A stretch of 54,411 bases of DNA, from the NCBI GenBank assembly GCA_027484445.1, contig JAIXSY010000047.1:1-54411 (forward strand), written 5' to 3'. Shown here piece after piece: positions 17,301 through 26,458 of the stretch. The notes beneath the pieces were generated by a model. The model worked only from the letters and a program-made list of their open reading frames with translations. It ran no database searches and had not been told where the DNA came from. Within the stretch, counting starts at the first letter, position 1, and each line of letters opens with the position of its first letter. The position numbers and the translations under genes were made by a program. Source of the DNA: Verrucomicrobiaceae bacterium (GTDB taxonomy: Bacteria > Verrucomicrobiota > Verrucomicrobiia > Verrucomicrobiales > Verrucomicrobiaceae).

Positions 17301-20300
17301 GCGATATCGTCGTTCCCACGGGAGTCACACTGCGCGCGGCTCCGAGAAACTTCATCTCCCTGGCCGGTGCCAATCTCAATGTGCAGGGCAGCCTGATCGC
17401 CCCCAATGGCCAGATCAATCTCACGGCTCACAACATCTCCCCATCGGCAGCGGCAGCCATTCAGCGCAGCCCCTTCCCTGTCGAACCTCCACCCAACGTG
17501 GGACGCGGCCTTGTCACTATCGGCAGCAATGCGGTGCTGAGTGTGGCGGGTTCGCAGATTGATGACCGTCCGGGCACTCCTGGCCGTTTGACCGCACCCA
17601 CAGCGATTCATGGCGGCACTTTGACCCTTCAGGCCTACACGGCAGATCTCTCGGTGGGCAGCACGCTGAATGTCTCGGGTGGTTTTCAAGTGAGCGCGCA
17701 AGGAACAACGACTTATGGCAATGGAGGTGCTTTGAACATCTTCGCAGGCCAGGATGTGACGCTCGGCTATGTCACGGGCGGCAGGCTGAATCTGGGCTCC
17801 ACGCTGCTCGGGCACAGCGGTGTGCATGGCGGCAAGATTCACCTGAAGGCACCCCAAATTCAGATCGGAGGCACGGCGCAACATGCGGACACCCTGCTAC
17901 TCACGCCTGATTTCTTCACTCGTGGCGGCTTCACCGATCATCACCTAACGGGCCTTGGCATCGCGACTGGCACACCGGGTAGTTTCCTAGCTGGCATCGT
18001 GGTAGCTCCAGGGACGGAGATCGCGCCAGTCGCAGATAGCTTGGTCACCATCCTGAATCCAACGACGGGCACGCTGAGCACTCAGATCGTCCGCAATCCG
18101 GTGGGACTCCGCGACCTGATGCATCTAACTCTGGACGCTCCAGGGGTGAAAGGCATCGAAGGTCTGGAGGTGCGTGGCGATGTGTTCATCGGCCAGGGGG
18201 CGAGGATCATCAGCGATCCACGCGGCATCGTGGAGTTGCATGGAAACACCGTGACCGTGCTCGGCAGCATCCTGGCGAGCGGTGGCTACATCGACATCTC
18301 TGGCGCAGATGATTCCTTCCCGCTTCTTTTTAGCGACCAGACGCAGGCACTGACCACCGTCTATCTCGGCTCACAAAGCGTGCTCTCTGCCGCCGGCAGC
18401 CGTGTTTTGGTGCCTGATCCAAGCTCGCTGAGGCGCAGGCTTGGCGAGGTGCTCGCAGGCGGTGACATTCATGTTTCTGGCAACATCGCAGCGGCCAGTG
18501 GTGCGTTGCTCGATGTCTCTGGCAGCTCCGGCATCCTTGATCTGCATCCCGCGCAGGTCAGCCCGTCGAATGATTATCTGTCACGTTCGAACGTCAGCAC
18601 GCTTGCGGTTCCCTACAGTCTGCAAAGCATCGCCACACGCGTGGACAGTGATGGCGGCACCATCCACCTCGCAGGCGCGCAAATGCTGGCCAGTGATGCG
18701 ACTCTGCGCGGCCAAGCAGGCGGACGCACGGCCCAGGGCGGCGAGCTGCATGTGTCCTCGGGTCGCTTTTATCTGCCGGAGGTGATTCCACCCGTGCTCG
18801 ATACCAACCTCGTCGTGCAGCAGAGCGGAAACGTGCTGCTGGCTCCTTTGCCGGATGATGCCAGCGCCATTGGCCGAGCGCTGACCACCGCGACGGGTGG
18901 AGCCCGCATAAGCCGGGGTTACTTCTCCGTCGATAGCTTCACCAATGGCGGCTTTGATTCGCTCGACCTCGGCGGTGCCGTGGAGTTCAGCGGACCGGTG
19001 ACGGTCAATGCGCGTGGCTTTGTGCATCTCGCTGACAGCGGCGTACTCTTCGCCAATGACACAGTCACGATCAACAGCTCCGCCGCTTCCATTGGCACTG
19101 ACTTTGTCCCGCCTGTGCGACCCGAAGATCGCCTGAGCCAGCTTCCGTTTACCAACGTGGCTCCCACGACTGGCAGTGGCAAACTCACGATCAATGCCAA
19201 GAACCTCGAAGTCGGCACCACAACCTTGCAAAACATCGGCGAAGCCACACTCGCGGCGGACAACGGCGACCTCGTTGGCAATGGCATCTTCAACATCGCT
19301 GGCAAGCTCACCCTCCGCGCCGGGCAGATTCATCCGACGACAGCGAACGATTTCCTCGTGGTGGCATACGATTACCTCAGCGGTAGCACGACCCAGCGCG
19401 GCAGTATCACGGTGCAGAGTTCTGGCATACGTCAGCTCCCGCTCGTGGCCGGTGGTACGCTGAGTTTGTATGCTTCCGAGATCACGCAACAAGGCACGCT
19501 GCGTTCACCGTTTGGCACCATCAACCTCGGCTGGGATGGCACGGGCACCGCGCCGGTGAACTTGCTGGCAGGCACCACGCTGGCGATGCCCGTGACGCGG
19601 CAGCTCACGCTCGGTGAAGGCAGCATCACCTCGGTTTCAGGCGTCGATCCCACGACGGGCAAAGGCATCATCGTGCCCTACGGTGTGAGCCTGGATGGCA
19701 TCACCTGGATTGATCCGCGCGGGGTGGACATCACCGCCAGCGGTTTGCCTGAAAAAACAGTCAATCTCCTGTCTGCCAACATCAGCATGGCGGCCTCGGC
19801 AAACATCGACCTACGCGGTGGCGGCGACCTCCTGGCCTACCGCTGGGTGCAGGGCAATGGTGGGCCGGTGGATGTGCTCGAAGATCAAAACAGCTTTGCC
19901 ATCCTGCCGGGCTATCAGGCCAATCACTCCCCCTATGCACCCTACAATCCGCTGAATAACAGCACCAACCTCATCCGTGCTGCGGGCGCAGGCTATGTGA
20001 ACAGCTCGCTGAAGGTCGGCGACCGCATCTATCTGGCGGGGAGTGACACACTGAATGCAGGCTTTTACACCCTGCTGCCCGCTCGCTACGCGCTGCTGCC
20101 CGGCGGTGTGCTGGTGACGCCCAAGGCAGGCTCACCCATCGGCAGCACCGAGGCACCGGATAGCTCCAGCGTGGTCTCGGGCTATCGCTTCAATGATCTG
20201 AACAGCACACGTCAGGTGCCCACGATCTCGACTTTGTTTGAAGTGGCCTCCGGCACGGTCATCAACCAACGGGCAGAGTATGAAACGCTCTATGCCAACA

Positions 20301-23300
20301 ACTTCCTGGCCCTGGCTGCCGAGCGCTTGAACCTGACGATCCCTCGTTTGCCCAAGGATTCTGGCTACCTGCTGTTCCAGGCCACGCAGTCGATGAACTT
20401 GCTGGGCAGTGTCTCTTCCGTCCCGCTGACAGCCGCGAATGGCAACATCATGGGTCGGGGTGCCAGCATCGACATCAATGCGCCGGGCAATGTGGTCATC
20501 ACTGCCGTTCCGGCTTTACCCGTGGCAGGCACCATCTCGCTGAATGCGCAGACGCTCAGCTCATGGAATGCGGAGAGCCTCATCAGCGGCGGCAAACGCA
20601 GCCGCAATGCCAGTGGCACGACGCTCTCCGTTTCCAGCTCCAACATCACCGTCAACAATGCCGGCCTAGCTCTCAGCGCACCCGACCTCACGCTTGTGGC
20701 CACGGGCGGCATCACGCTTGCCGCTGGGGCGCAGATCAGCTCCACAGGCACCCTCAATGGCGATGCTGAAACGCTGCGGGTCACGGGCAATGGCTCGCTC
20801 GTTCGCGTTTCGCAGAGTCAAAACGCCGCCGTGGTCCGCACTGGCGCCACCGGGGCCGCTGGGCCTTCGTTGAGCATCGGCACTGGAGCACAGATCACTG
20901 GCGGAAGCCTAACGCTCGATAGCACCAGCACGGCCACTAACCTGGATGCCAGCGCCGTCTTGACTGCCAATGCCTATGCCTTCAACAGCGGACGCATCAG
21001 CCTTCAGCTTGGCAGCGGCTCCTTGCTGGCGAATCCCGGCCTCGTGCTGAGCAGCACGCAACTTGCCAGCCTCAGCACGGCGAAGTCAGTGACGCTGCGC
21101 AGCTACTCCTCGATCGACCTTTATGGCAATGGCAGCGTGGGGGCCGACACGCTGGAGAGCCTGAACCTGAGTGCTGGAGAGATCCGTGGCTTCAGCCAAG
21201 GCGCAGGCAGCGTGACTTTTTCGGCCAAGCGCATCACTTTGGACAACAGTGTCTCCGGCACCGTGGTCAGCACGACGCCGGTCCTTGGCGGAGGCACACT
21301 GGCGTTTCAAAGCGAGAGCCTGACACTCGGTGCAGGCCAACTCCGCGTGAACCAGTTTGCCCAAGTGCGGCTCGATGGGCTCGGCGGCATCTTGGTGAAT
21401 GGCGTCGGCAGTTTGAGCACTCAGGGCGCACTGACGGCGAACACCTCGCAGATCGTCGGCACACTGGCAGCGCAGCATGGCATCCTGGCGGACGGAGTGC
21501 TGGTGGTGCAGACGCCGGTGAATGGCATTGGCGACCGAGTGAGCGGCACCCTGGGCGTGAGCCTGACGCTGCAAGGCTCAAGCGTGACGAGCACCACACG
21601 CATCCAGCTTCCCAGCGGCTCGCTGAACGTCCGCGCTACGAATGGCAGTGTGGTCATCGGCAATCTCGTGGATGTGGGCGGTGTCGGGCAGGTGTTTCAT
21701 GACGTGACGAAATACACCCATGCAGGTGATGTCAGCCTCAGCTCCGCCACAGGCAGTGTCACCGTCAACAGCGGCAGCAAGATCAATCTCGCTGCCAATG
21801 CCGGTGGAGGCAATGGAGGCAGCTTGAGCATCACCGCTGCCGCAGGTAGCTTCAACTTGAACGGCACCGTGAATGGCCAGGCTGGCGCGGGTGGTCTAAA
21901 TGGTAGGTTTGACCTGGATGTGGGCACCCTGCCCTCCTACTCGGCACTGCGCGGCGTGTTGGCGACGGCTTCGCTGACCGATAGCCAGCACATCCGCGTG
22001 CGAGCAGGCAATGTCACCGTGGATGGCACGACCACAGCACGGCAGTTCCGCCTTTCTGCCGACCAGGGCAGCATCACCGTGACGGGCACGATCGATGCCT
22101 CGGGCACGACGGGCGGCAGCATCGCGCTGGCATCACGCGGCGATTTGACCTTGGCAAATGGCTCACGCCTGACCGTGGCAGGACAAACCTTTGATTCAGC
22201 AGGCAAAGGCGGCAGCATCAGCCTGGAATCTGGCACACAGCGCAACGGCGTGGTGGGCACGGGCAGTGTCAGCATTCAGACAGGATCGGTTCTCGATCTT
22301 TCCGTGGCCGCGTTTGTGGCTGGCAGCGAGCTGACCGCAGGCTCCAGCGCCTCGAAAGGCCAGTTCAGCGGCAAGCTGCACATCCGAGCCCCCCAGAACA
22401 GCACCTTCACCGATGTGCTGGTGAATCCCATCAATGGCAGCATTGTCGGAGCATCCAGCATCCTCGTGGAGGCATATCGACTCTACGACCTCACCAGCAG
22501 CGGCGGCAGCATCACCAGCACGGTGCAAAGCAGCATTCACACGAACGCACAGACCTTCCTCGGCACCGCAGGCACGAATTCCGCCAATGCTACTGCCATC
22601 ACCAATCGTCTGCTGGCGAACAACGGCAGTCTCGCGGCGAACTTCGTGCTCGCTCCCGGTGCGGAGATCATCAACCGCACCGGTGGACTCACCCTGGGCA
22701 GCGCTACCTCGGACACGACGGCGGATTGGAACCTCAGCACCTTCCGCTACGGTGCCAAAAGCGCCCCTGGAGTGCTGACCCTGCGTGCAGCGGGCAATCT
22801 GACCTTCTTCAATGCCTTGAGCGATGGCTTCACTCCTACTCTGGCCAGCAGCGATGCCACCTGGCTCTGGCTGGCGCGGCTGAGCACGCAAAACACCGCG
22901 GTGCCTGCCAACACCCAGTCCTGGAGCTACCGTCTCACCTCGGGTGCGGACTTCACGGCTGCTGATTTCCGGCAAACCCAGGCCACCAGCGCGCTTGCCG
23001 CCAATGCTGGCTCGATTTTGCTCGGCAAAGAGGGTGGAGCCAGCATCGCCTCAGGCGCGAGCAATGCGCTGACCAGCAGCGTGATCTCCGGCTTCTCAAG
23101 CGCTGGAGGCCGTGGGCTCTTCCAAGTCATCCGCACTGGGAGTGGCGACATTGAAATCAATGCCGGGCGCAGTGTGCAGCTCTTGAATCAATTCAGCACC
23201 ATCTACAGCGCGGGCACCAGGGTGCAGGATGTGACGCTCGGCGGCACCTTTGACCCACCCTCGCTCAGTCAGGCAGGCGGCACGGGATCACTCGGTGCCA

Positions 23301-26116
23301 TTCAGCAAAACTACCCCGCGCTCTACAGCCTGGCCGGTGGCGATGTCAGCGTGCAGGCGCGCGAAAACATCGAGCGCCTGGGCAATGCTGTGACTCGCGA
23401 GCTGCCGAACAATTGGCTCTACCGCCGTGGCACGGTGAATCAGGCAGGGCAGTTTGATGTCACCGGTTTCAGCACCGCCATCGGCTCCACCTCATGGTGG
23501 GTGGACTTCAGCAATTTCTTCCAAGGCGTGGGTGCCCTGGGTGGCGGTCATGTCACGCTGAATGCTGGCCGCAACATCACCAACGTGGATGCCGTGGTGC
23601 CGACCAATGCCCGCGCCAGCAAAGGCACAGCGGCCAATCCCCTGGCAGCGAATCAAACGCTGCTCGAACTCGGCGGTGGCGATCTCCAGGTGACGGCGGG
23701 CAACAACCTCGACGCTGGTGTTTACTATGTGGAGCGAGGCCGTGGCACCCTGCGTGCCGGTGGGCAGATCACCACGAACTCAAGCCGCTCGCCAGGGCTC
23801 ATCAACCCGCTGACCGGCATCAATGCCGTGGGTGACTCCAACACCTGGCTGCCCACCACGCTCTTCCTGGGCAAAGGTGGCTTTGATGTCTCCGCACGCG
23901 GGGCGGTGCTGCTCGGGCCAGTCGCAAACGTGTTTCTGATGCCCCAGGGCCTGGGCAATAGCTTCTGGAACAAGACCCACTTCAGCACCTATGCCGCAGA
24001 CAGCTCCGTGAGTGTGACTTCCCTCGGCGGCGAGATCACGCTGCGCACGGGAGCCACGATCAACAATGTCTTCACTCCGCTTCTGCAAGGCTGGGCCGCT
24101 ACGCAGCAGGTGCTGAGAAGCAACTCCAGCTCGAACTTCCAGCCCTGGCTGAGGCTGGTGGAAAATGATGTGGCTCCTTTTAGCACCACGATGGCACTCA
24201 TGGCACCCACGCTGAAGGTCATAGCTTTCGCCGCGGACATCAATCTGGCCGGAAACCTCACGCTCTCCCCTTCCGCCACAGGAACCCTTGAATTGCTGAC
24301 ACGCGGCAGTGTGAATGGACTGCGCCCCGTGGGCCTCACTTCGCCCTCACCAGGCAGCACCTTCACCGCCTGGAGCGCCGCCACGATCAATCTCTCCGAT
24401 GCCAATCCGCTGTCTGTGCCCGGTGTGCTCACACCCTTCGCCTACCGCAGCATCAGCAGCACCATCGATCCCACGAACACGCTCGCGGACTTCCTGGAGC
24501 CAATCGACAAGCTCTTCCGCGAATCCGGTGGCACGCTCGGAGACCAAGCCGTGCTGGAGACCAAGCAGGCACGCCATGCCCCCGGCCTGCTGCATCGCGG
24601 CGATACCTCACCCGCCCGCATCTATGCCCTCAATGGCGACATCAGCGGCCTGACCTTCTTTTCCCCAAAAATCTCGCGAGTCATCGCCTCGCGAGACATC
24701 GCCGATGTCTCGCTCTACCTCCAGCATGTCGGCGGCACGCAAGACATCAGCATCGTGGCCGCAGGTCGCGATCTGCTGCCCTACAACGCCAATTCCACCG
24801 CCCGTGTGGCAGCGAACCGCAGCGGCAACATCGTCGTGCAATCCTACGAAACGCTCAGCTCCGCACCCATGGCGGGTGATTTGCAGATCTCCGGCCAAGG
24901 CTCACTCCAGGTGCTGGCCGGGCGCAACCTGGATCTCGGCACAGGCTCAAATCTGGCGGATGGCACCGGGGCCGGCATCAACAGCATCGGCAACGGCCGC
25001 AATCCCTTCTTGGCCTTTGACGGCGCAGACATCATCGCCGCCGCAGGCATCGGGGCCGCGACCAGCCTGGGCGGCAGTTCTTTGGACTTCACCAAGTTCA
25101 TCACCGACTTCGTGCTCGGCCCCGACAGTGCGGCTTACCTCAAAGAAGTGTCTGCCAATCCGAATACACCCATCACGCCTGCCTCGTTTGCCACGCTTTC
25201 CAACGATGAGCAGAAGCGCCTAGCGCTGGAGATCTTCTACCTCGTGCTTCGTGACGCGGGCCGGGATCACAACGACCCCGACAGCGACGGTTTTGGCAAC
25301 TACGACGCAGGCAAGGCCGCCATCGCCGCGCTCTTCCCCGGCACTACCTGGAAGGGCGACATCCGCACGCAGGCCCGCGACATCCGCACCAAGAATGGTG
25401 GCGACATCACCCTCTTCGCCCCTGGTGGTGGGTTGTCCCTCGCGAGCAGCATTCTCGGTTCTCCGCTCACGCCTCCAGGCATCATCACGGATGCCGGTGG
25501 CAACATCAACATCTTCACCCACACCAACGTGAACCTCGGCATCTCACGCATCTTCACCCTGCGAGGTGGCAATCAGATCATTTGGTCCAGCACGGGCGAC
25601 ATCGCCGCCGGTTCTTCCTCGAAGACCGTGCAGGCCGCGCCGCCCACCCGCGTCATCATTGATCCGCAGAGCGCGGACGTGGCGACTGACCTCGCCGGTC
25701 TTGCCACCGGTGGTGGCATCGGTGTGCTGGCTGCCGTGAAAGGCATCCCGCCCGGCAGTGTCGATCTCATCGCCCCCGAGGGCACGATTGATGCCGGAGA
25801 TGCTGGCATCCGCGCCACGGGCAATCTCAACATCGCCGCCGCGCAGGTGCTGAATGCAGGTAACATCTCCGTCGGCGGCACTACCACGGGAGCCCCCAGC
25901 AGCTCTGTGAGTGCGCCGAGCCTCGGCAGTGTCACCGCCGCCAATAACAACAGCGCCGCGACCACTGCCGCCGCCGGTCAAACCGTGGCCCAAAACCGCG
26001 AAACTTCCCCCACCGACGACCTGCCCTCCATCATCACCGTGGAAGTCCTCGGCTACGGCGGTAGCGATGAAAAAGATGAGGAGGAAAAGCGCCGTCGTGG
26101 GAGCGGAGCCGAGTAA
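14336..26116 (+). CDS. Giant TpsA exoprotein, filamentous haemagglutinin family
   Basis: A 3926-residue secreted passenger for the TpsB at 6263. A TPS secretion domain lies at about residues 280-600 (QTAQQALLNWRTFNVGRE; VYVINQNGIIFGG; FVASALPI), followed by thousands of residues of right-handed beta-helix repeats. A C-terminal DUF3739-like region (ALNGDISGLTFFSPKISRV near 3430) is followed by the ending SIITVEVLGYGGSDEKDEE. A hydrophobic export segment lies at about 178-198 (LAFTIKLLFLSTLPPAVAAD). The ATG at 14336 overlaps the upstream stop (ATGA). An alternative TTG at 14801, twelve bases after GGAGG, would skip an inserted palindrome (14538-14724). Downstream of the export segment I count about ten Met and no Cys. 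It probably forms a long surface fibre. Confidence 0.9.
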   Translation: MKIRPFFRSLIFRRQHPAPLSAAVQQFLRETLFQVVRWYAKSFSFGEDDSARRFFPVSVVARRAEGPRFLSPARRAGFLDTNHLTNQAPCKGAIPLRLIPSAGYRSLTGRAERLRIALIRPSPAGWAKESWPFRPESNAATFESLFSTDRRQHSALLSWLRGLFRQHRTPHLAFTIKLLFLSTLPPAVAADILRAGGPVATSAGQPNPTGLGSAPANVISNRSNARDILVRSQAALNAARNLQAQARAAALAGANNLGVNPNNPAETLPDVPNGLGLGGLEVDPAVSGNAGLWTGANLPTQATNGTRTNVTVVQTAQQALLNWRTFNVGRETTLTFDQSAGGANQSQWIAFNKVNDPSGRPSQILGSIRAAGQVYVINQNGIIFGGSSQVNAHTFVASALPINDNLLQRGLLNNPDAQFLFSALALNAGTKGPTPGFTPPASVNGKSGDVIVQAGAKIESPTNASNVGGRVALIGANVINRGTISTPDGQTILAAGLQVGFVAHSSSDPSLRGLDTFVGAVVDPLSAVPEYAGTAKNEGIIEAPRANVTIAGKTVEQNGIVNSSTSVVLNGRIDLQANYGAVTNTAYDPVLLPSIPPFLFTQTGTVRLGAGSVTQILPELASTETTIGTELALRSQVNIKGKAIHFGRDSILLAPNGIVHADAGIWDLVSGVSPQSFFVHSGGQIYVDQGAVLNVAGTTDVDVSVDKFLVNVELRAAELAGSPLLRDSPLRGTTITVDIRDTGTYNGRTWVGTPLADISGYVNNIQRTVGELTIAGGTVDLNAGGSVVVRDTAEINTSGGWINYTGANLETTKLLAGNRIYDISQATPDIAYTSVLQPGSTRTDLKWAIVDQFNNPVRPGATYFDPGYLHGANGGTLAITSPSVALDGRFIGRTTPGPNQRIVGPRPSEFILKLQAQELLAPIYPVFSPTPPTVTFQSGVTQTAAADFSVDSNGNTPALAAERIGQVYLAPELLTRDGFGRFTLENVDGDIVVPTGVTLRAAPRNFISLAGANLNVQGSLIAPNGQINLTAHNISPSAAAAIQRSPFPVEPPPNVGRGLVTIGSNAVLSVAGSQIDDRPGTPGRLTAPTAIHGGTLTLQAYTADLSVGSTLNVSGGFQVSAQGTTTYGNGGALNIFAGQDVTLGYVTGGRLNLGSTLLGHSGVHGGKIHLKAPQIQIGGTAQHADTLLLTPDFFTRGGFTDHHLTGLGIATGTPGSFLAGIVVAPGTEIAPVADSLVTILNPTTGTLSTQIVRNPVGLRDLMHLTLDAPGVKGIEGLEVRGDVFIGQGARIISDPRGIVELHGNTVTVLGSILASGGYIDISGADDSFPLLFSDQTQALTTVYLGSQSVLSAAGSRVLVPDPSSLRRRLGEVLAGGDIHVSGNIAAASGALLDVSGSSGILDLHPAQVSPSNDYLSRSNVSTLAVPYSLQSIATRVDSDGGTIHLAGAQMLASDATLRGQAGGRTAQGGELHVSSGRFYLPEVIPPVLDTNLVVQQSGNVLLAPLPDDASAIGRALTTATGGARISRGYFSVDSFTNGGFDSLDLGGAVEFSGPVTVNARGFVHLADSGVLFANDTVTINSSAASIGTDFVPPVRPEDRLSQLPFTNVAPTTGSGKLTINAKNLEVGTTTLQNIGEATLAADNGDLVGNGIFNIAGKLTLRAGQIHPTTANDFLVVAYDYLSGSTTQRGSITVQSSGIRQLPLVAGGTLSLYASEITQQGTLRSPFGTINLGWDGTGTAPVNLLAGTTLAMPVTRQLTLGEGSITSVSGVDPTTGKGIIVPYGVSLDGITWIDPRGVDITASGLPEKTVNLLSANISMAASANIDLRGGGDLLAYRWVQGNGGPVDVLEDQNSFAILPGYQANHSPYAPYNPLNNSTNLIRAAGAGYVNSSLKVGDRIYLAGSDTLNAGFYTLLPARYALLPGGVLVTPKAGSPIGSTEAPDSSSVVSGYRFNDLNSTRQVPTISTLFEVASGTVINQRAEYETLYANNFLALAAERLNLTIPRLPKDSGYLLFQATQSMNLLGSVSSVPLTAANGNIMGRGASIDINAPGNVVITAVPALPVAGTISLNAQTLSSWNAESLISGGKRSRNASGTTLSVSSSNITVNNAGLALSAPDLTLVATGGITLAAGAQISSTGTLNGDAETLRVTGNGSLVRVSQSQNAAVVRTGATGAAGPSLSIGTGAQITGGSLTLDSTSTATNLDASAVLTANAYAFNSGRISLQLGSGSLLANPGLVLSSTQLASLSTAKSVTLRSYSSIDLYGNGSVGADTLESLNLSAGEIRGFSQGAGSVTFSAKRITLDNSVSGTVVSTTPVLGGGTLAFQSESLTLGAGQLRVNQFAQVRLDGLGGILVNGVGSLSTQGALTANTSQIVGTLAAQHGILADGVLVVQTPVNGIGDRVSGTLGVSLTLQGSSVTSTTRIQLPSGSLNVRATNGSVVIGNLVDVGGVGQVFHDVTKYTHAGDVSLSSATGSVTVNSGSKINLAANAGGGNGGSLSITAAAGSFNLNGTVNGQAGAGGLNGRFDLDVGTLPSYSALRGVLATASLTDSQHIRVRAGNVTVDGTTTARQFRLSADQGSITVTGTIDASGTTGGSIALASRGDLTLANGSRLTVAGQTFDSAGKGGSISLESGTQRNGVVGTGSVSIQTGSVLDLSVAAFVAGSELTAGSSASKGQFSGKLHIRAPQNSTFTDVLVNPINGSIVGASSILVEAYRLYDLTSSGGSITSTVQSSIHTNAQTFLGTAGTNSANATAITNRLLANNGSLAANFVLAPGAEIINRTGGLTLGSATSDTTADWNLSTFRYGAKSAPGVLTLRAAGNLTFFNALSDGFTPTLASSDATWLWLARLSTQNTAVPANTQSWSYRLTSGADFTAADFRQTQATSALAANAGSILLGKEGGASIASGASNALTSSVISGFSSAGGRGLFQVIRTGSGDIEINAGRSVQLLNQFSTIYSAGTRVQDVTLGGTFDPPSLSQAGGTGSLGAIQQNYPALYSLAGGDVSVQARENIERLGNAVTRELPNNWLYRRGTVNQAGQFDVTGFSTAIGSTSWWVDFSNFFQGVGALGGGHVTLNAGRNITNVDAVVPTNARASKGTAANPLAANQTLLELGGGDLQVTAGNNLDAGVYYVERGRGTLRAGGQITTNSSRSPGLINPLTGINAVGDSNTWLPTTLFLGKGGFDVSARGAVLLGPVANVFLMPQGLGNSFWNKTHFSTYAADSSVSVTSLGGEITLRTGATINNVFTPLLQGWAATQQVLRSNSSSNFQPWLRLVENDVAPFSTTMALMAPTLKVIAFAADINLAGNLTLSPSATGTLELLTRGSVNGLRPVGLTSPSPGSTFTAWSAATINLSDANPLSVPGVLTPFAYRSISSTIDPTNTLADFLEPIDKLFRESGGTLGDQAVLETKQARHAPGLLHRGDTSPARIYALNGDISGLTFFSPKISRVIASRDIADVSLYLQHVGGTQDISIVAAGRDLLPYNANSTARVAANRSGNIVVQSYETLSSAPMAGDLQISGQGSLQVLAGRNLDLGTGSNLADGTGAGINSIGNGRNPFLAFDGADIIAAAGIGAATSLGGSSLDFTKFITDFVLGPDSAAYLKEVSANPNTPITPASFATLSNDEQKRLALEIFYLVLRDAGRDHNDPDSDGFGNYDAGKAAIAALFPGTTWKGDIRTQARDIRTKNGGDITLFAPGGGLSLASSILGSPLTPPGIITDAGGNINIFTHTNVNLGISRIFTLRGGNQIIWSSTGDIAAGSSSKTVQAAPPTRVIIDPQSADVATDLAGLATGGGIGVLAAVKGIPPGSVDLIAPEGTIDAGDAGIRATGNLNIAAAQVLNAGNISVGGTTTGAPSSSVSAPSLGSVTAANNNSAATTAAAGQTVAQNRETSPTDDLPSIITVEVLGYGGSDEKDEEEKRRRGSGAE
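14538..14724. repeat. Nested palindromic element inside the tpsA 5' region
   Basis: A perfect 30-base inverted repeat has arms at 14538-14567 and 14695-14724, each arm containing the local palindrome CCCAGCCCGCAGGGCTGGG or its complement. An inner inverted pair (CTGTAAGGGTGCGATACCC near 14603, with its near-complement around 14643-14662) nests within. Small GGCC-type hairpins flank both sides. The element stays open in the tpsA frame and supplies the only Cys seen in that protein. It looks like a mobile or dispersed palindromic element that landed in the leader part of the gene. Confidence 0.75.
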
Positions 26117-26230
26117 GGCCTGAACTTACTGCCAAATCGTCCCAGCAGAAGGTTTCCTGGCATTGCTGAAAAATGGCAACCTCGGAGTTTGTGTGATTCC
26201 AAACGAGAAAAAGTATCCTCGACTCAAATC

Positions 26231-26247
26231 CCTATTTGACGTATAGG
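26231..26247. promoter_or_regulatory. Candidate operator B, downstream of tpsA
   Basis: CCTAT (26231-26235) and ATAGG (26243-26247) form an inverted repeat with a 7-base spacer, followed by an AT-rich tract (AAAGCATTTATAT). The minus-strand reading matches the yezD-cysK site at about 14 of 19 positions, weaker than site A. It is the only AT-rich regulatory-looking patch between tpsA and the encapsulin block, about 800 bases before the shell gene. Promoter activity is not shown. Confidence 0.35.
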
Positions 26248-26304
26248 ATAAAGCATTTATATCACACTCTTTCAGTATGATAAAACTGCCAAAGGAAGGC
26301 AGGA

Positions 26305-26430
26305 ATGGCGATCCGCACCTTCGGAAGCCTGAGATCTATTTTTGCCCCTGGTCACCATCACCTTTGGAACAGCGGCAGCCTCGTCTTGCTTGGCAGTGCA
26401 GCACTAGTACCGCGTCGCAGATACATGTGA
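26305..26430 (+). CDS. Putative 41-residue leader peptide
   Basis: A short frame starts with ATG at 26305, eight bases after AAGGA, and ends at TGA 26428-26430. A small CTGCC/GGCAG hairpin overlaps its ribosome site. The peptide holds a His-rich patch (GHHHLW) and ends in PRRRYM, faintly like the Arg-rich ends of known sulfur-responsive leader peptides. This is a weak resemblance only. It lies just after candidate operator B and before a helix-turn-helix frame. Translation is unproven. The rest of 26117-26458 shows no gene. Confidence 0.3.
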   Translation: MAIRTFGSLRSIFAPGHHHLWNSGSLVLLGSAALVPRRRYM

Positions 26431-26458
26431 CCTCGCCGAAATCCCATTTTTCGTAAGT

